Source of the DNA: Aeoliella straminimaris
GTDB lineage: Bacteria; Planctomycetota; Planctomycetia; Pirellulales; Lacipirellulaceae
Direction: 5' to 3'
Assembly: GCF_024054565.1 (NCBI RefSeq)
Contig: NZ_JAMXLR010000043.1
Coordinates: forward strand, 1 to 64,000
Length of the DNA: 64,000 nt
The notes below the pieces were generated by a model that did no database searches, was not told where the DNA came from, and worked only from the letters and a program-made list of their open reading frames with translations. Position numbers and translations under genes: made by a program. Shown here piece after piece: positions 12,472-21,766 of this stretch (positions are counted from its first letter, which is position 1; each line of letters starts with the position of its first letter).

Positions 12472-13695
12472 TCAACCCGGGCCCATCCAGTCGGGTGTGC
12501 CCAGATCCTCGAGCACTTGCTGGTCGGGAAATCCGTCGACACGGTACCTTGCCGGGTAGCAATCCTCGGCAGTCATCAGGTGGCCGGCCACCCGCTCCAC
12601 TTCCTCCCACCTGGCGGCCGCCGCCAGATGTTTGGGCATGCCATTTTCGTCGGACGCCATGAACATGATGTAGTCCACCCGCGGTAATCGCGCCGGCATG
12701 GCCGCCGGCCAAATGGTATAGCTCCGCACGACGCCATCTTCGCCCTGCATGGCCGAGTAGCGCGAGAGAAAGGTGCTTTCGTCGCCGGCCTCGGCTCGCT
12801 TGCGGAACAATTCTTCCTGCCGCTCGTAGTCGGCCATGACGCCCTGCACGCGCAACAACTCGAATGCCGATCGCAACGGATGGTCCGGCTCAGGCAGCCA
12901 CGGCGACCACAATCCCTGCGACAAACGGAACGCGGCGCTACTGATGCGGCGTTCGTGCTCCAGCCCTTGCTGGGCCATGGCGACCATCGTCTCCAGGGCT
13001 TCGCCGTTATCCTCGCCTGTTACCAGCAGCAGTTCGCGGTTGGGCACCATGGCAACCGGTGCTCCGCGGACGTCGAGCATTTCGATGACGTCGGTCAGCA
13101 AAATTCGCGCCGCGTCGTGGCTGTCGCCACTGGAGAAAACATACAGCTCGCCCATCTGGGCACACTGCTGAGTCATTTCGCGGAGGTTCTGCCGAGCCAC
13201 CTCGATTACCTCGAACAGGGTGACGTCCCACGCCGCCAGGTCTTCCTCGCTCAGCGAGCGGATGGATGTCGGCATGTCGTACACCGGGGCGATCGCCAGG
13301 CACTCGGCAAATTCGCTGTAGATCAGCCCTTCGGCCAGAGACAGTTGGTCGGAGCAGAGCGGAATATCGACTTCGAAGTAGCTGCGGTCCCGCACGGTGA
13401 CCAGCACATCGGCCTTGGCGTCGTCGAATGCCTTGGGCAGTTCGAACTGCGAAGTAAACCACGTGCTCAGAAACACCCGCACCACGTTTTCGCGGTCTTC
13501 TTCGCTCGCCCGTTCGTACTCGGCGAAGGCGTTGCCCAGATAGAACGTCTGGTCGTCCTCGTCGCGGCACAGAGTGAACGATTCCGCATCGTACGATACT
13601 TGCCGAGTTTCGCCTCCCTGCTTCAAACGGTCGAGAAGCATCTCGGCAAACTTGTCTTGGGGAGTCTTGGCGCCAAAGGCGTCCAGCAGTCCCAT
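12472..13695 (-). CDS. DUF1444-like (YtpQ-like) protein
   Basis: A 407-aa cytoplasmic protein. Its central part resembles the DUF1444/YtpQ family of Firmicutes: the LFEVIEVARQNLREM helix, YVFSSGDSHDAARIL, and VAMVPNRELLLVTG occur in the same order and spacing as I recall from YtpQ. The C-terminal 130 residues (after WLPEPDHPL) are extra and of unknown fold. No signal peptide. It is convergent with the DUF3472 gene (34 bp) and lies downstream of yraN. Function unknown. The family link rests on remembered motifs, so confidence is moderate. Confidence 0.55.
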   Translation of the reverse strand: MGLLDAFGAKTPQDKFAEMLLDRLKQGGETRQVSYDAESFTLCRDEDDQTFYLGNAFAEYERASEEDRENVVRVFLSTWFTSQFELPKAFDDAKADVLVTVRDRSYFEVDIPLCSDQLSLAEGLIYSEFAECLAIAPVYDMPTSIRSLSEEDLAAWDVTLFEVIEVARQNLREMTQQCAQMGELYVFSSGDSHDAARILLTDVIEMLDVRGAPVAMVPNRELLLVTGEDNGEALETMVAMAQQGLEHERRISSAAFRLSQGLWSPWLPEPDHPLRSAFELLRVQGVMADYERQEELFRKRAEAGDESTFLSRYSAMQGEDGVVRSYTIWPAAMPARLPRVDYIMFMASDENGMPKHLAAAARWEEVERVAGHLMTAEDCYPARYRVDGFPDQQVLEDLGTPDWMGPG

Positions 13696-13838
13696 GCGCG
13701 GTCTCCTTGGATGTAGTGCTGCTAACTCCCGTCAGCTTACACGAAATCCGCCTCTGCGCCACGCGAGCGCGAAGTTGCCGTGAAAAGGGCGGGCGCCATC
13801 CAGACCGCAGCGGGAAGATGCGTCCCCGACAGGTGGCC

Positions 13839-14261
13839 TCAACGAAAGAACTGCCCCTGCCCCTCGGGCTCGAAGGCACTGGGCACGTGCAACAACTGCG
13901 GCTCTTTGGCATTCTCTGGCCAAACCAGAGCCACCACGTCGAATCGAACGGAATACTCCAGCAGCCCGTGATGCTTGAGAAACGCCAGGGCGGTTCGCAC
14001 GATCCGCCGCTGCTTCTCCTCGTCCACCGCCGCCGCGGCGTCGGCCAGGCTGTGGGCGCGTCGCGTTTTGACTTCGACAAACACAATGGTTTCGCCCTGC
14101 ACAGCCACTAGATCGAGTTCGCCGTAGCGGGTCCGCTGGCCGCCAGCGACGATCTTGTAGCCTTGCCGGCGGAGCCAGCGAGCGACGTACCGCTCGCCAC
14201 GCTGGCCGAGCGGCTGCGGCGTGGGCCGCAGCCGCTTGATCCAGCTGGTGAGCGCTGACAT
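13839..14261 (-). CDS. yraN: UPF0102 (YraN) endonuclease-fold protein
   Basis: A 140-aa protein of the YraN family, which has a restriction-endonuclease-like fold. The conserved GERYVARWLRRQGYKI, the acidic YGELDLVAV and the EVKTRR catalytic-type motif are all present in order. The ATG at 14261 is 5 bp after the stop of the oxidoreductase gene, so the two may be co-transcribed. Biological role in bacteria is unsettled; a Holliday-junction-resolvase-like fold is known from the family. Confidence 0.88.
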   Translation of the reverse strand: MSALTSWIKRLRPTPQPLGQRGERYVARWLRRQGYKIVAGGQRTRYGELDLVAVQGETIVFVEVKTRRAHSLADAAAAVDEEKQRRIVRTALAFLKHHGLLEYSVRFDVVALVWPENAKEPQLLHVPSAFEPEGQGQFFR

Positions 14262-14266
14262 GGGCG

Positions 14267-15733
14267 TCAAACCTCCGAGACGGAGGGGACTTCGAAGCCT
14301 GGATTCGTCGGATCCTTGAGCAGGATGTTCGCTTCGTCGGCGCGGTCGCCTACGAATACTTCCTTGGTGGCATCGAACTCGAGCCACGGGCCGACGTTGT
14401 AGTTGGCCGAGTCGGTCAGACCACCATCCTTCTTCATCATTTCGTGAAGTTTGAGGAAGTGCTCGGCCGCATCGGCATTGTCGCCAAACTTCACGGCCTT
14501 CTCGTTGAACGGCACTTCCTCGCCCAGGCGGTAGCTGTCGTTGATGATGTGACCCACCACACAGGAGTAGTGGGCGTCCTCGACGCCACCGTTGACCAAC
14601 GTGGGATCGTTCGCCTTGATGGCCGTGATGAAGCTGGCCCAATTTCCGCCGGGGGTAACTTTGCCCCTGGGCAACGACAGCGATTCAAACTTGTCGCTAC
14701 CTGGCCGCTTGATCTTGTAGCGACCTTCGCCAACGATCACGCTACCATCTTCCAGGTAGTACTCGTTGGTCACCTTCGTCTTGTAATTCTCGTGTTCCCA
14801 GTTGCGAACATTGAACATCATGTACTGGCCGTTGGGATACTCGGCCACGCCAAACATGGTGTTGGGCGTTTCGCCTTGGTCGTCCCAGCCGAAGCGACCG
14901 CCGATGGCCATCGCCCGGGCCGGATGCGTCTGGTCGGGATCTAGCGCCCAGCGGGCGACATCCAGTTGATGCGTGCCCTGGTTGTTCAGTTCGCCATTGC
15001 CGGTCTTCCAGAACCAGTGCCAGTTGTAGTGCACCAGATTTTCGTGATAGGCGTCCAGCACCGCGGGGCCTTTCCACAAGGTCCAGTCGAGATTACTCGG
15101 CGGCGACTTGGGATCCTTGAAACCAATGCCACGCCGCGGCTTGCAGGCGTAGCCGTAGGCAATCTTCAAGCGAGGCAGGGTTCCGTTGTGCAGCGCTTCG
15201 TGCAGGCCGGCGATCCCCGCATCGCTACGACGCTGGGTGCCATGCTGAATGACGACCTTGTGCTTCTTCTGGGCCTCGACCACCACGCGACCTTCGGCGA
15301 TGTCGTGGCTCATCGGCTTTTCGACGTACACGTGCTTGCCGTGCTGGGCAGCCCAGATGGTCATCAGCGAGTGCCAATGGTTGGGCGTGGCGATGCTGAT
15401 GGCGTCGATGCTGGGATCTTCCAGCACCTTGCGGATGTCGGTCTCCGTCCGGCACTTGTGCTTGCCACCGGTCGCCTTGTCGACGTGCGACATCCGCTGC
15501 GACAGCACGTTCTGATCGGGGTCGACAATGCAGGCAATCTCCACGTCATCGCGACGGCCAAAACCATCGATATGGGCTTTGCCGCGGCTGTTGACGCCCA
15601 CAATAGCCATGCGGACACGTTCGTTGGCACCTTTGACCTGGCCCGAAGCATGGGTGCCGGTGATCAGCAGGGACGCCCCTACTGCGGAACTGGTCTGTAA
15701 GAATTGACGCCGCGAAGTAGACCGCTTAGTCAT
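14267..15733 (-). CDS. Gfo/Idh/MocA family oxidoreductase with twin-arginine signal
   Basis: A 488-aa NAD(P)-dependent dehydrogenase of the Gfo/Idh/MocA family. The N-terminus carries a Tat signal (SRRQFLQTSSAVGASLLI), so it is exported folded. The Rossmann start is RMAIVGVNSRGKAH, and the conserved EKPMSHD gives the Lys-Pro pair typical of the family. Planctomycetes carry many such Tat-exported sugar oxidoreductases, probably for polysaccharide breakdown. ATG 15733 has AAGGATAT 8 nt upstream and is preferred over a TTG seven codons earlier. Confidence 0.88.
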   Translation of the reverse strand: MTKRSTSRRQFLQTSSAVGASLLITGTHASGQVKGANERVRMAIVGVNSRGKAHIDGFGRRDDVEIACIVDPDQNVLSQRMSHVDKATGGKHKCRTETDIRKVLEDPSIDAISIATPNHWHSLMTIWAAQHGKHVYVEKPMSHDIAEGRVVVEAQKKHKVVIQHGTQRRSDAGIAGLHEALHNGTLPRLKIAYGYACKPRRGIGFKDPKSPPSNLDWTLWKGPAVLDAYHENLVHYNWHWFWKTGNGELNNQGTHQLDVARWALDPDQTHPARAMAIGGRFGWDDQGETPNTMFGVAEYPNGQYMMFNVRNWEHENYKTKVTNEYYLEDGSVIVGEGRYKIKRPGSDKFESLSLPRGKVTPGGNWASFITAIKANDPTLVNGGVEDAHYSCVVGHIINDSYRLGEEVPFNEKAVKFGDNADAAEHFLKLHEMMKKDGGLTDSANYNVGPWLEFDATKEVFVGDRADEANILLKDPTNPGFEVPSVSEV

Positions 15734-15782
15734 CTGACGGATATCCTTGAGCAAGGTGAGAAAATGGCGGGGAGAAGCCGAC

Positions 15783-15812
15783 AGTATAACGTCGACACCG
15801 GCAATAAGACAA
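15783..15812 (-). promoter_or_regulatory. Sigma70-like promoter for the oxidoreductase gene
   Basis: On the minus strand TTGTCT (15812-15807) and TATACT (15788-15783) are separated by 18 bp, about 50 nt before the ATG at 15733. It matches the consensus 4/6 and 5/6. Seen by eye only. Confidence 0.4.
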
Positions 15813-15931
15813 ATTTGCCGGCGCTATACTTCTATAGAGGTAACGCCCTCTGGGGGCTCAATCTACCTATTTTTCCCGACAACACCTTGAGATATCCGAA
15901 ATATGCGAACTAGCACGAAGGGATTTCGGAG

Positions 15932-16294
15932 TTACTTGCTCGCGTCCCGGCGACGCTCCTTCAAGCGGACCGCCTTGCCGACACGGTCGCGGAGGAAGTA
16001 CAGCTTGGCGCGGCGGACCACACCCGATCGCTTCACTTCCACCTTGGCGATACGGGGCGAGTGCAACGGGAACTTCCGCTCCACACCCTCGTTGTTCACG
16101 ATGCGGCGGACGGTGAACATCTCGCGACTGCCCGAACCGCTGCGGGCAATGACCACGCCGGTGAAGACCTGAATGCGTTCTTTGTCGCCTTCGAGAATCT
16201 TGGTGTGCACGTCGACGGTGTCGCCGATTTCGAACTCGGGCACCTCGGTCTTGAGGCTGGTTTGCTCGACCAAATCAAGAATTTGTTGGCTCAT
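15932..16294 (-). CDS. rplS: 50S ribosomal protein L19
   Basis: A 120-aa protein, normal length for L19, which sits at the 30S-50S interface. Family blocks are plain: [54 protein letters not shown], and the C-terminal [20 protein letters not shown]. Third gene of the rpsP-trmD-rplS operon, 48 bp after trmD. Confidence 0.98.
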   Translation of the reverse strand: MSQQILDLVEQTSLKTEVPEFEIGDTVDVHTKILEGDKERIQVFTGVVIARSGSGSREMFTVRRIVNNEGVERKFPLHSPRIAKVEVKRSGVVRRAKLYFLRDRVGKAVRLKERRRDASK

Positions 16295-16342
16295 GACTTT
16301 GTACCCTCGAAATATCTCGTTTATCTTTTTGTGCCGACGATC

Positions 16343-17077
16343 TCAGTTGCCGTCGGCGCTGTTGCCAGGATTGTCGCTTGGTTTGTCACCGTTGCCCGGC
16401 AGCAAATCGGCACGTCGTTGCCGCGTTCGCTCCAGGCTGTTTTGCTTGCGCCACTCGGCGATCTCGGGATGATTGCCGCTCAGTAGCACTTCGGGCACCG
16501 CGTGGCCGCGGTACTCGCGTGGTCGGGTGTATTGGGCGAACTCCAACAGGCGGTTTTCGCTGCTGAACGAGTCCTGCTTATTGCTTTGCTCGTCTCCCAG
16601 CACGCCCGGCACCAATCGCACCACAGCGTCGACTACCACCATTGCGGCCACTTCGCCTCCGTTGAGCACGAAATCGCCAATCGAAAGTTCGTCCGGCTGA
16701 AGGATATCGACCACCCGCTGATCGAATCCCTCGTATCTGCCACACAGCAGCACCAGTCGCTGCTCGTTGCTGTATTCTTCCGCCACTCGCTGATCGAACC
16801 GCCTGCCGCTGGGGGTGAGCATAATCACTCGGCCGGGCGAGGAGTCCATCTGCTGAACGGCTTCGACGCACTCGACTACCGGTTCGGGCGACAGCACCAT
16901 TCCAGGTCCGCCACCAAAGGGTCGATCGTCGACGTTCTTGTGTTTTCCTTTGGCCCAGTCGCGAATGTTGTGAACTTCGACGCTCACCAGTCCGCGCTCG
17001 ATGGCCAGGTTCAACAAGCTTTGGCTGAGGTAGCCCGGAAACATCTCCGGAAACAGCGTCAGCACGTCGAACCGCAT
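16343..17077 (-). CDS. trmD: tRNA (guanine37-N1)-methyltransferase
   Basis: A 244-aa SPOUT methyltransferase that makes m1G37 in tRNA and prevents frameshifting. The start MRFDVLTLFPEMFPGYL, the DDRPFGGGPGMVL motif, and the trefoil-knot SAM site (LLCGRYEGFDQRV, then SIGDFVLNGGE) are intact. It starts 9 bp after rpsP. No rimM gene lies between rpsP and trmD, although that is the common order in other bacteria. Confidence 0.98.
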   Translation of the reverse strand: MRFDVLTLFPEMFPGYLSQSLLNLAIERGLVSVEVHNIRDWAKGKHKNVDDRPFGGGPGMVLSPEPVVECVEAVQQMDSSPGRVIMLTPSGRRFDQRVAEEYSNEQRLVLLCGRYEGFDQRVVDILQPDELSIGDFVLNGGEVAAMVVVDAVVRLVPGVLGDEQSNKQDSFSSENRLLEFAQYTRPREYRGHAVPEVLLSGNHPEIAEWRKQNSLERTRQRRADLLPGNGDKPSDNPGNSADGN

Positions 17078-17086
17078 GGCGTGGGT

Positions 17087-17569
17087 TTACTCCGCCGCCT
17101 TTTCCTCGGTTGCTTCTTCGGTCTTGGCCTCTTCACCACCTTCGGCCGGGGCCTCTTCGGCAGGGGCTTCTTCAGCAGGAGCTTCCGCGGCCTTGGCGGC
17201 CGCTTCTTCAGCGGCGATCTCTTCGGCCGTCTTCTGCTTGGCTACCGGCTCGCCACGTTCGGGCACGGCTTTGGGCTGGGCCAATTTTTCCATGGCTGCC
17301 GAGTTCGCCTCGGCGTGGGTTCCATTGGTGCCGTACTTCTTGATCAGCACGGCGACCTTCTCCGACGGCTGGGCACCGACCCCCAACCAGTAGTCAACTC
17401 GCTCGCCATTGAGCTTCACGCGAGCGTCCGTGTCCAAGACCATCGGATCGTAAGTGCCGAGTTCTTCCAGCACCTTACCGTCGCGCGGGGCGCGCTTGTC
17501 CATCGCGCAAATGCGGTAAAACGGGCGATGGGTACGTCCCATCTGTTTCATGCGAATGCGAACTGACAC
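17087..17569 (-). CDS. rpsP: 30S ribosomal protein S16 with acidic C-terminal extension
   Basis: The first 85 residues are a standard S16 (SVRIRMKQMGRTHRPFYRI, VLEELGTYDP, VDYWLGVGAQPSEKV). About 75 more residues follow, rich in Ala, Glu and Pro with tandem APAEE units, so the protein is 160 aa rather than about 80-90. The start codon is GTG at 17569, preceded by GGAGAG about 9 nt upstream. First gene of the rpsP-trmD-rplS operon. Confidence 0.95.
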   Translation of the reverse strand: MSVRIRMKQMGRTHRPFYRICAMDKRAPRDGKVLEELGTYDPMVLDTDARVKLNGERVDYWLGVGAQPSEKVAVLIKKYGTNGTHAEANSAAMEKLAQPKAVPERGEPVAKQKTAEEIAAEEAAAKAAEAPAEEAPAEEAPAEGGEEAKTEEATEEKAAE

Positions 17570-17615
17570 CTTTTGGCTCTCCAGCTAGTGAATCTGGCTT
17601 AACAGGGAATCGCAT

Positions 17616-17645
17616 ATTATTGTGGGGCGGCTACCACATTTGCAA
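17616..17645 (-). promoter_or_regulatory. Sigma70-like promoter for rpsP-trmD-rplS
   Basis: Minus strand TTGCAA (17645-17640) and AATAAT (17621-17616) are 18 bp apart and about 47 nt before the rpsP GTG. It matches the consensus 4/6 and 5/6 in an otherwise GC-rich region. Confidence 0.4.
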
Positions 17646-18108
17646 GGGCTCGGTACCGCCCGAATCGCAGGAAATTGAGATTTCCAATTGCACCGGTGGC
17701 GAGGACCGCCGCCCGCCTGGAGTAGATCGCCCATCTTGCCCCGACTGAGCAAGCGGCACTCTCGAATCGCATCCGATGGCACCCTCGGACATCCGCAGTC
17801 CGTCTTCCCAGCGAAGATGAGCTGCGGCTACCGCAGATTAACCGCAACGCCCGCGTTCCCCCAGCTACAGAGGGGTTATCCCTGCTGCACAGCCGCTACC
17901 AACCAACTGTTGGGCAGGGCCCCACCCGTCGGATCTCCGCAAAAGGCACGCTGCAGTCGACACAACCGTTCACGCCTTCTAGCGAAGTGAAGCGTCGGCG
18001 AAGCTCGCCGGCGGAAAGCTCGCGCTTTACCACCACCTCCGAGCTAAATTTTCACCGTCCGGGGGGACTGATCTGTAACGTGTTACCCTGAGCCTACGGG
18101 AATCCCGC
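17646..18108. other. 463-bp intergenic region without a supported gene
   Basis: This region lies between the rpsP promoter and the divergently oriented PilZ gene. Short open frames occur on both strands but have no recognisable protein sequence. I see no RNA gene or long repeat. Confidence 0.4.
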
Positions 18109-18768
18109 ATGTCAAGCTTCCTTTCGAATGAAGAAGCCATTTCCCTGCTGTTGAAGAACGCCAACGCCCCGGCGAGCAGCTACTCGCCAATGATCGGTCG
18201 ATGTCGGAACTGCAGCCGCGAGTTGCAGTGGGCGGCCCCGAGCGTCAAAGCATGGGCATCGGCCGTGCCCTGCCCTGAATGCAGCCAGTACTACTTTACA
18301 GAAGGGCGGTCGACGCATCCGCCGACGTTGCTTCCGGAGTTCATGGCGGGCGAATCGGAAGGCAATCTGTCCGACTGGCTAACCAAGCTGCAACTGGTGC
18401 GTACCGAACAGCCGGGTGCCGTCCTGTTGGTTCGGCAGGTGGTTGGCAGCCACCGGCAGGTAGACGAACGTCGGGAACACATCCGCTTCGAAGTCGACAA
18501 TGGCGTGGTGGGAATTCCGCTGGACGAACAAGGGCGCCCCACCGAAATGGCGGTCGATGTCACCCTGATGAATCTGTCGATCTCGGGCATGCAGCTAGCC
18601 GCCGTCGGGCGCTGGAACGCACCGTTAATCGCCGTAGACTTTGCCAAGCTGGGCCTCCCTGGAGCTCAATTGATCGCTCGGGTGGTCTGGCAAGCGACTC
18701 AGCACGCCACGAGCCGGTTGGGCTGCAAGTTCCTGATGGGCCCGAAAGCTCAACTACCGCTGGAATAG
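18109..18768 (+). CDS. Zinc-ribbon plus PilZ domain protein
   Basis: A 219-aa protein. Cys32, Cys35, Cys55 and Cys58 (CRNC and CPEC) form a zinc-ribbon pair. The C-terminal half looks like a PilZ domain, the common cyclic-di-GMP receptor: an Arg-rich entry (DERREHIRFEV) and, downstream, LMNLSISGMQL in place of the D/NxSxxG motif. It is likely a cytoplasmic sensor or adaptor. It is convergent with a four-gene minus-strand cluster whose GTPase also carries an N-terminal zinc ribbon, which hints at a shared system. c-di-GMP binding is inferred from the motifs only. Confidence 0.6.
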   Translation: MSSFLSNEEAISLLLKNANAPASSYSPMIGRCRNCSRELQWAAPSVKAWASAVPCPECSQYYFTEGRSTHPPTLLPEFMAGESEGNLSDWLTKLQLVRTEQPGAVLLVRQVVGSHRQVDERREHIRFEVDNGVVGIPLDEQGRPTEMAVDVTLMNLSISGMQLAAVGRWNAPLIAVDFAKLGLPGAQLIARVVWQATQHATSRLGCKFLMGPKAQLPLE

Positions 18769-18845
18769 CGGCTGCCTGGGTAGCGAACGATTCGCGGCGG
18801 ACCGACGCCACCAGCCAGACCGTTCCCCCCAAGGATCAAAGCGCA

Positions 18846-19205
18846 CTATTCGTCGGCCATCAAACCGAGGACCTCCAGCGCCGCAAAGGCCCGCGTGAGG
18901 GACTGCTCGGGACTGGAGCGGGTGGCATCCCATACCATCAGGGCTCGCTTGGCATACTGTGCTTGGCTCTCTTCGACCAGCGGTGCCGCCACTTCGCGCT
19001 GCACAGTTCGCCAGAGTTGTCGCGAGCGATCCAGCGCGGCGGGGTCGCCGTCGAGTGCGGCAAAGATGGTGTTGTCCAACTCTTCGAGTTGATCCAAATC
19101 TACCGAATCGAGTTCCACTCCCTCGGCACACGACGATACCGCTCCGTAGGCGACAGGCCTGGACGGTTGGTTCAATCGACGTTTGCGGGAGCAAGAACGG
19201 TTCAT
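18846..19205 (-). CDS. Small helical protein of unknown function
   Basis: A 119-aa protein that I do not recognise. After a basic N-terminus (residues 1-15) it appears all-helical, with Leu/Asp-rich (LDQLEELDNTIFAALDG) and Arg/Gln-rich segments. Composition and codon phase look coding. Last of four minus-strand genes with a zinc-ribbon GTPase, a SUMF1 protein and a coiled-coil protein; the gap to the GTPase gene is 145 bp. Confidence 0.55.
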   Translation of the reverse strand: MNRSCSRKRRLNQPSRPVAYGAVSSCAEGVELDSVDLDQLEELDNTIFAALDGDPAALDRSRQLWRTVQREVAAPLVEESQAQYAKRALMVWDATRSSPEQSLTRAFAALEVLGLMADE

Positions 19206-19350
19206 CGCGGAGATCGGAAAGCTAGAGTCGAGGGAAGTGGGTGACGCGGCAGAAATGGCCGACCCGTCACGCTGCCACAGCAGAAAAGACGCTGATCAGC
19301 GACACCAGGTTCACAGCAATCTACCAACCACGCGGTTCACCGCGATGCGG

Positions 19351-20274
19351 TTAGGGCATCTGCTCGACGAGCCAGGCAAAGGGCTCCAAGATGCCGGCCG
19401 GCTCGACCCGCAGGGGGACCCGGCAGCGGCGGCCGCCCACGAGTTTGTACCCCGTGGCACCGGTAACCGAGGCAGCAAACACCTTGGTCATGGGGAATCG
19501 CCGGCGACAATCCTGCCATAAGGAACTGGCATGATTCTCCGCAAACGTCATCGGATCGTCCGCACAGGCGGGCGTCGTATCGGCCTTGGAGAAGATCATG
19601 GCCAGTGGCAAATTCTTGGCAGAATTCGTCCAGTGCTTCTTCTTGCGGTCCTTCTTGTTGCACTCGTCAATTAACGAGAGCATCTTCAAGGCGATGTAAT
19701 CGTCGTCGTGTTCGCCGGACTGCAACCGCTGGGCATCGGCCATCACCATCACGGCCGAGCACTTGCCCAAAATCGCCCGAATGGCCGGGAAGCTTCCCGG
19801 CTGCTCGAGTTCCTCGACGAAAGCGTCGCCTGAGAAGTCGGCGAACGCCACATCGCTACGTCGACGACGCCGGCCGCACTCCACACGACAATGCACCCAG
19901 CAAGTAAGCTCGGGGTCGCGGGGCGTTTTGTCCGGATACCACCCGGCCGCCAGGGCAGTAGTGGTGGCTTGTTGCAGCGAGATCGATCGCGGCCCCAGCA
20001 GCGTGGTTCGCAGCGATGCCGACTCGCGCATCAGCATATCCATCAGCATGCCCAGGTAGCTGGTCTTACCCGTGTTCGCGGCACCAATGCAGGCAATCAG
20101 GTGGGCCGGGCGTTTGACCTCCTGGTTGATGCGAGCAATGGACAGCGGCGCCGCACAGTTGTGGCACACCTCGGCCGACACCCGATTTTCGTGCTGGCAG
20201 ATAGCACACTCCAACGGTGCTGCCTGCCCCGCCAGCAGGTACGTGTCCAAGGGAAGTCGAGTGAGTGTGGCCAT
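19351..20274 (-). CDS. Zinc-ribbon P-loop GTPase (TRAFAC-like)
   Basis: A 307-aa protein. Cys23, Cys26, Cys37 and Cys40 form a zinc ribbon. A P-loop follows at residues 64-71 (GAANTGKT). Downstream, FADFSGDAF could serve as the switch II/Walker B region and IFSKADTTPA as the base-specificity motif (SKAD in place of NKxD). This is the layout of small TRAFAC-class GTPases found next to regulatory or conflict-type gene clusters. The ATG at 20274 is preferred over a TTG 14 codons upstream. Its leader carries a heptamer repeat. GTP rather than ATP specificity is inferred from SKAD. Confidence 0.65.
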   Translation of the reverse strand: MATLTRLPLDTYLLAGQAAPLECAICQHENRVSAEVCHNCAAPLSIARINQEVKRPAHLIACIGAANTGKTSYLGMLMDMLMRESASLRTTLLGPRSISLQQATTTALAAGWYPDKTPRDPELTCWVHCRVECGRRRRRSDVAFADFSGDAFVEELEQPGSFPAIRAILGKCSAVMVMADAQRLQSGEHDDDYIALKMLSLIDECNKKDRKKKHWTNSAKNLPLAMIFSKADTTPACADDPMTFAENHASSLWQDCRRRFPMTKVFAASVTGATGYKLVGGRRCRVPLRVEPAGILEPFAWLVEQMP

Positions 20275-20282
20275 GGTCTTCT

Positions 20283-20310
20283 GGGGGCTAGGGGCCTGGG
20301 TCCAGGGTTG
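20283..20310 (+). repeat. Degenerate heptamer tandem repeat in the GTPase gene leader
   Basis: Four head-to-tail 7-mers on the plus strand: GGGGGCT, AGGGGCC, TGGGTCC, AGGGTTG. They lie 8 bp upstream of the minus-strand ATG, so the sense strand is C-rich. See the related arrays at 25390, 29623 and 30776. Confidence 0.5.
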
Positions 20311-20399
20311 CGACAATCGCCCAAGTGCGAATGGCTGTCGAACACAAGCCTGTGGTGATTTGTAGTGGTTTATAAGTCAGTCGCTTAACCTTGATTGGT

Positions 20400-21722
20400 T
20401 CATTCTTCAATTGCCGCGGGTGGTTCTTCGCTCGACTCGGTATCGTTCAGTTCCTGGTCGGCAATCACGTCGAACGACAGGGCCAGGCGAAAACCAATGT
20501 TGTTTCGGCGGGCCAGGGGGCGTTCGCCACTGCGGAAGTGGCACGTGGCCTGGTTCTCGAAATAGGTATTGAAGGCACCGCCGTGCAACACCTGCATCGA
20601 GTGACCGTCGTTCGAACTGGTCGCATCCCGGCTGGTTGCATCCAGCGACGAGGAAGTCCATTCCCATACGTTACCAATCAGTTGATAGACGCTGCCCAGC
20701 GATGCCCCGAGTTCGAACGAGTCGACAGGCACGGGACCTCGTCCGCCACTGGCCCACAGCGCGGCTTTGCGCGATTCGAAGGTGTCGCCCCACGGATAAC
20801 GGCGTTGCGATACCCGACCGGGCGAAGTCTCGACGGGCCACGCCCCCGCCTTGGTCCACTCGGCGTCGGTCGGCAGACGTTTTCCGACCCAGCGAGCGTA
20901 GGCACAGGCTTCGTACCAACTGATGCCAACTACCGGAAGCTGTTCGGCACCTTCGAGGTGCTGCCCATTGTGCCAACCCGCGGGAGCCGGAACGCCGGTA
21001 CGGTCGACGAACTCGAACAGAGCGGGCAACGCCTCTTCGGGCCATAGCTGAAATTGCTCGTAGCCACAGTCGTCGACGAAGTGCTGATATTGCTCGTTGG
21101 TCACACAGAATCGGTCGAGATAGCAGCCCTCGATGTGTACCAGGCCCACGCAGTCGGCCGACACGGGAGCACTGCCCCAGTTGGCCCGTTCGGCGTATTC
21201 GCCCAGTAGCACGCGTCCGGCGGGGACCACGGACATCTGGTCGTCCAAAACCGCCAGTACTTCTGCTAGTTCTTCATCCGATAGCTGCGATGCAGTTTCG
21301 TGCCGCAGCAGCAGGGAGTAGCGTCCCTGGTCGATCATGGTCTGCACCAGATCGGAGGTGGCAGTTGGCTTGCGCATTGCCTTGCGAGCACGGTGCTCGG
21401 CCGGCGATTCGTGGCGCGGCGGCTCGGGCGAATCGGGATCGGATCCGGGAACCTCGGCATGCCGGCGACGAGTGATCTCGGCGCGCACTTGCGATGGCAG
21501 TTGCGCCCCTCGCCGCGACACCAGTTGATGCACTTTGGCCGCCGCGGCCACCCCCACGCTACGCCACAAGGCGCACAGCGCCACGGCGCCGATGGCCATC
21601 ATGGCAACGTTGCGATAAAGGACTCCCAGCAGGAAGGTGCTGACGGCCGCCACCGGCAGCGCGATGGATACCCATCGCCGCCACGATGGTACCAAGGTCT
21701 CTTGTTGCAGGGTGACTTGCAT
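20400..21722 (-). CDS. Membrane-anchored SUMF1/FGE-type protein
   Basis: A 440-aa protein. Two transmembrane helices lie near residues 15-55, followed by a charged linker (about 75-120) and a SUMF1/formylglycine-generating-enzyme-like domain from about 170 to 420. Landmarks are FCVTNEQYQHFVDDCGY, LPVVGISWYEACAYARWVGKRLPTDAEW (quoted as LPVVGISWYEACAYARW plus GKRLPTDAEW), GNVWEWTSS, LHGGAFN and NNIGFRLAL. The catalytic Cys pair of true FGE is not obvious in the C-terminal region, so a binding or scaffolding role is as likely as oxidation of sulfatase Cys. Second gene of the cluster, 44 bp after the coiled-coil gene. Confidence 0.75.
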   Translation of the reverse strand: MQVTLQQETLVPSWRRWVSIALPVAAVSTFLLGVLYRNVAMMAIGAVALCALWRSVGVAAAAKVHQLVSRRGAQLPSQVRAEITRRRHAEVPGSDPDSPEPPRHESPAEHRARKAMRKPTATSDLVQTMIDQGRYSLLLRHETASQLSDEELAEVLAVLDDQMSVVPAGRVLLGEYAERANWGSAPVSADCVGLVHIEGCYLDRFCVTNEQYQHFVDDCGYEQFQLWPEEALPALFEFVDRTGVPAPAGWHNGQHLEGAEQLPVVGISWYEACAYARWVGKRLPTDAEWTKAGAWPVETSPGRVSQRRYPWGDTFESRKAALWASGGRGPVPVDSFELGASLGSVYQLIGNVWEWTSSSLDATSRDATSSNDGHSMQVLHGGAFNTYFENQATCHFRSGERPLARRNNIGFRLALSFDVIADQELNDTESSEEPPAAIEE

Positions 21723-21766
21723 GGCTGTTGTCGCAAGAGAAAGGGAGGAAGGCTAGGATTCCGTAG

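Noticed and set aside
17646..18108. Small protein or RNA gene in the gap before the PilZ gene
   Set aside because: Open frames are short and lack coding character; no tRNA-like or conserved RNA fold could be recognised by eye.
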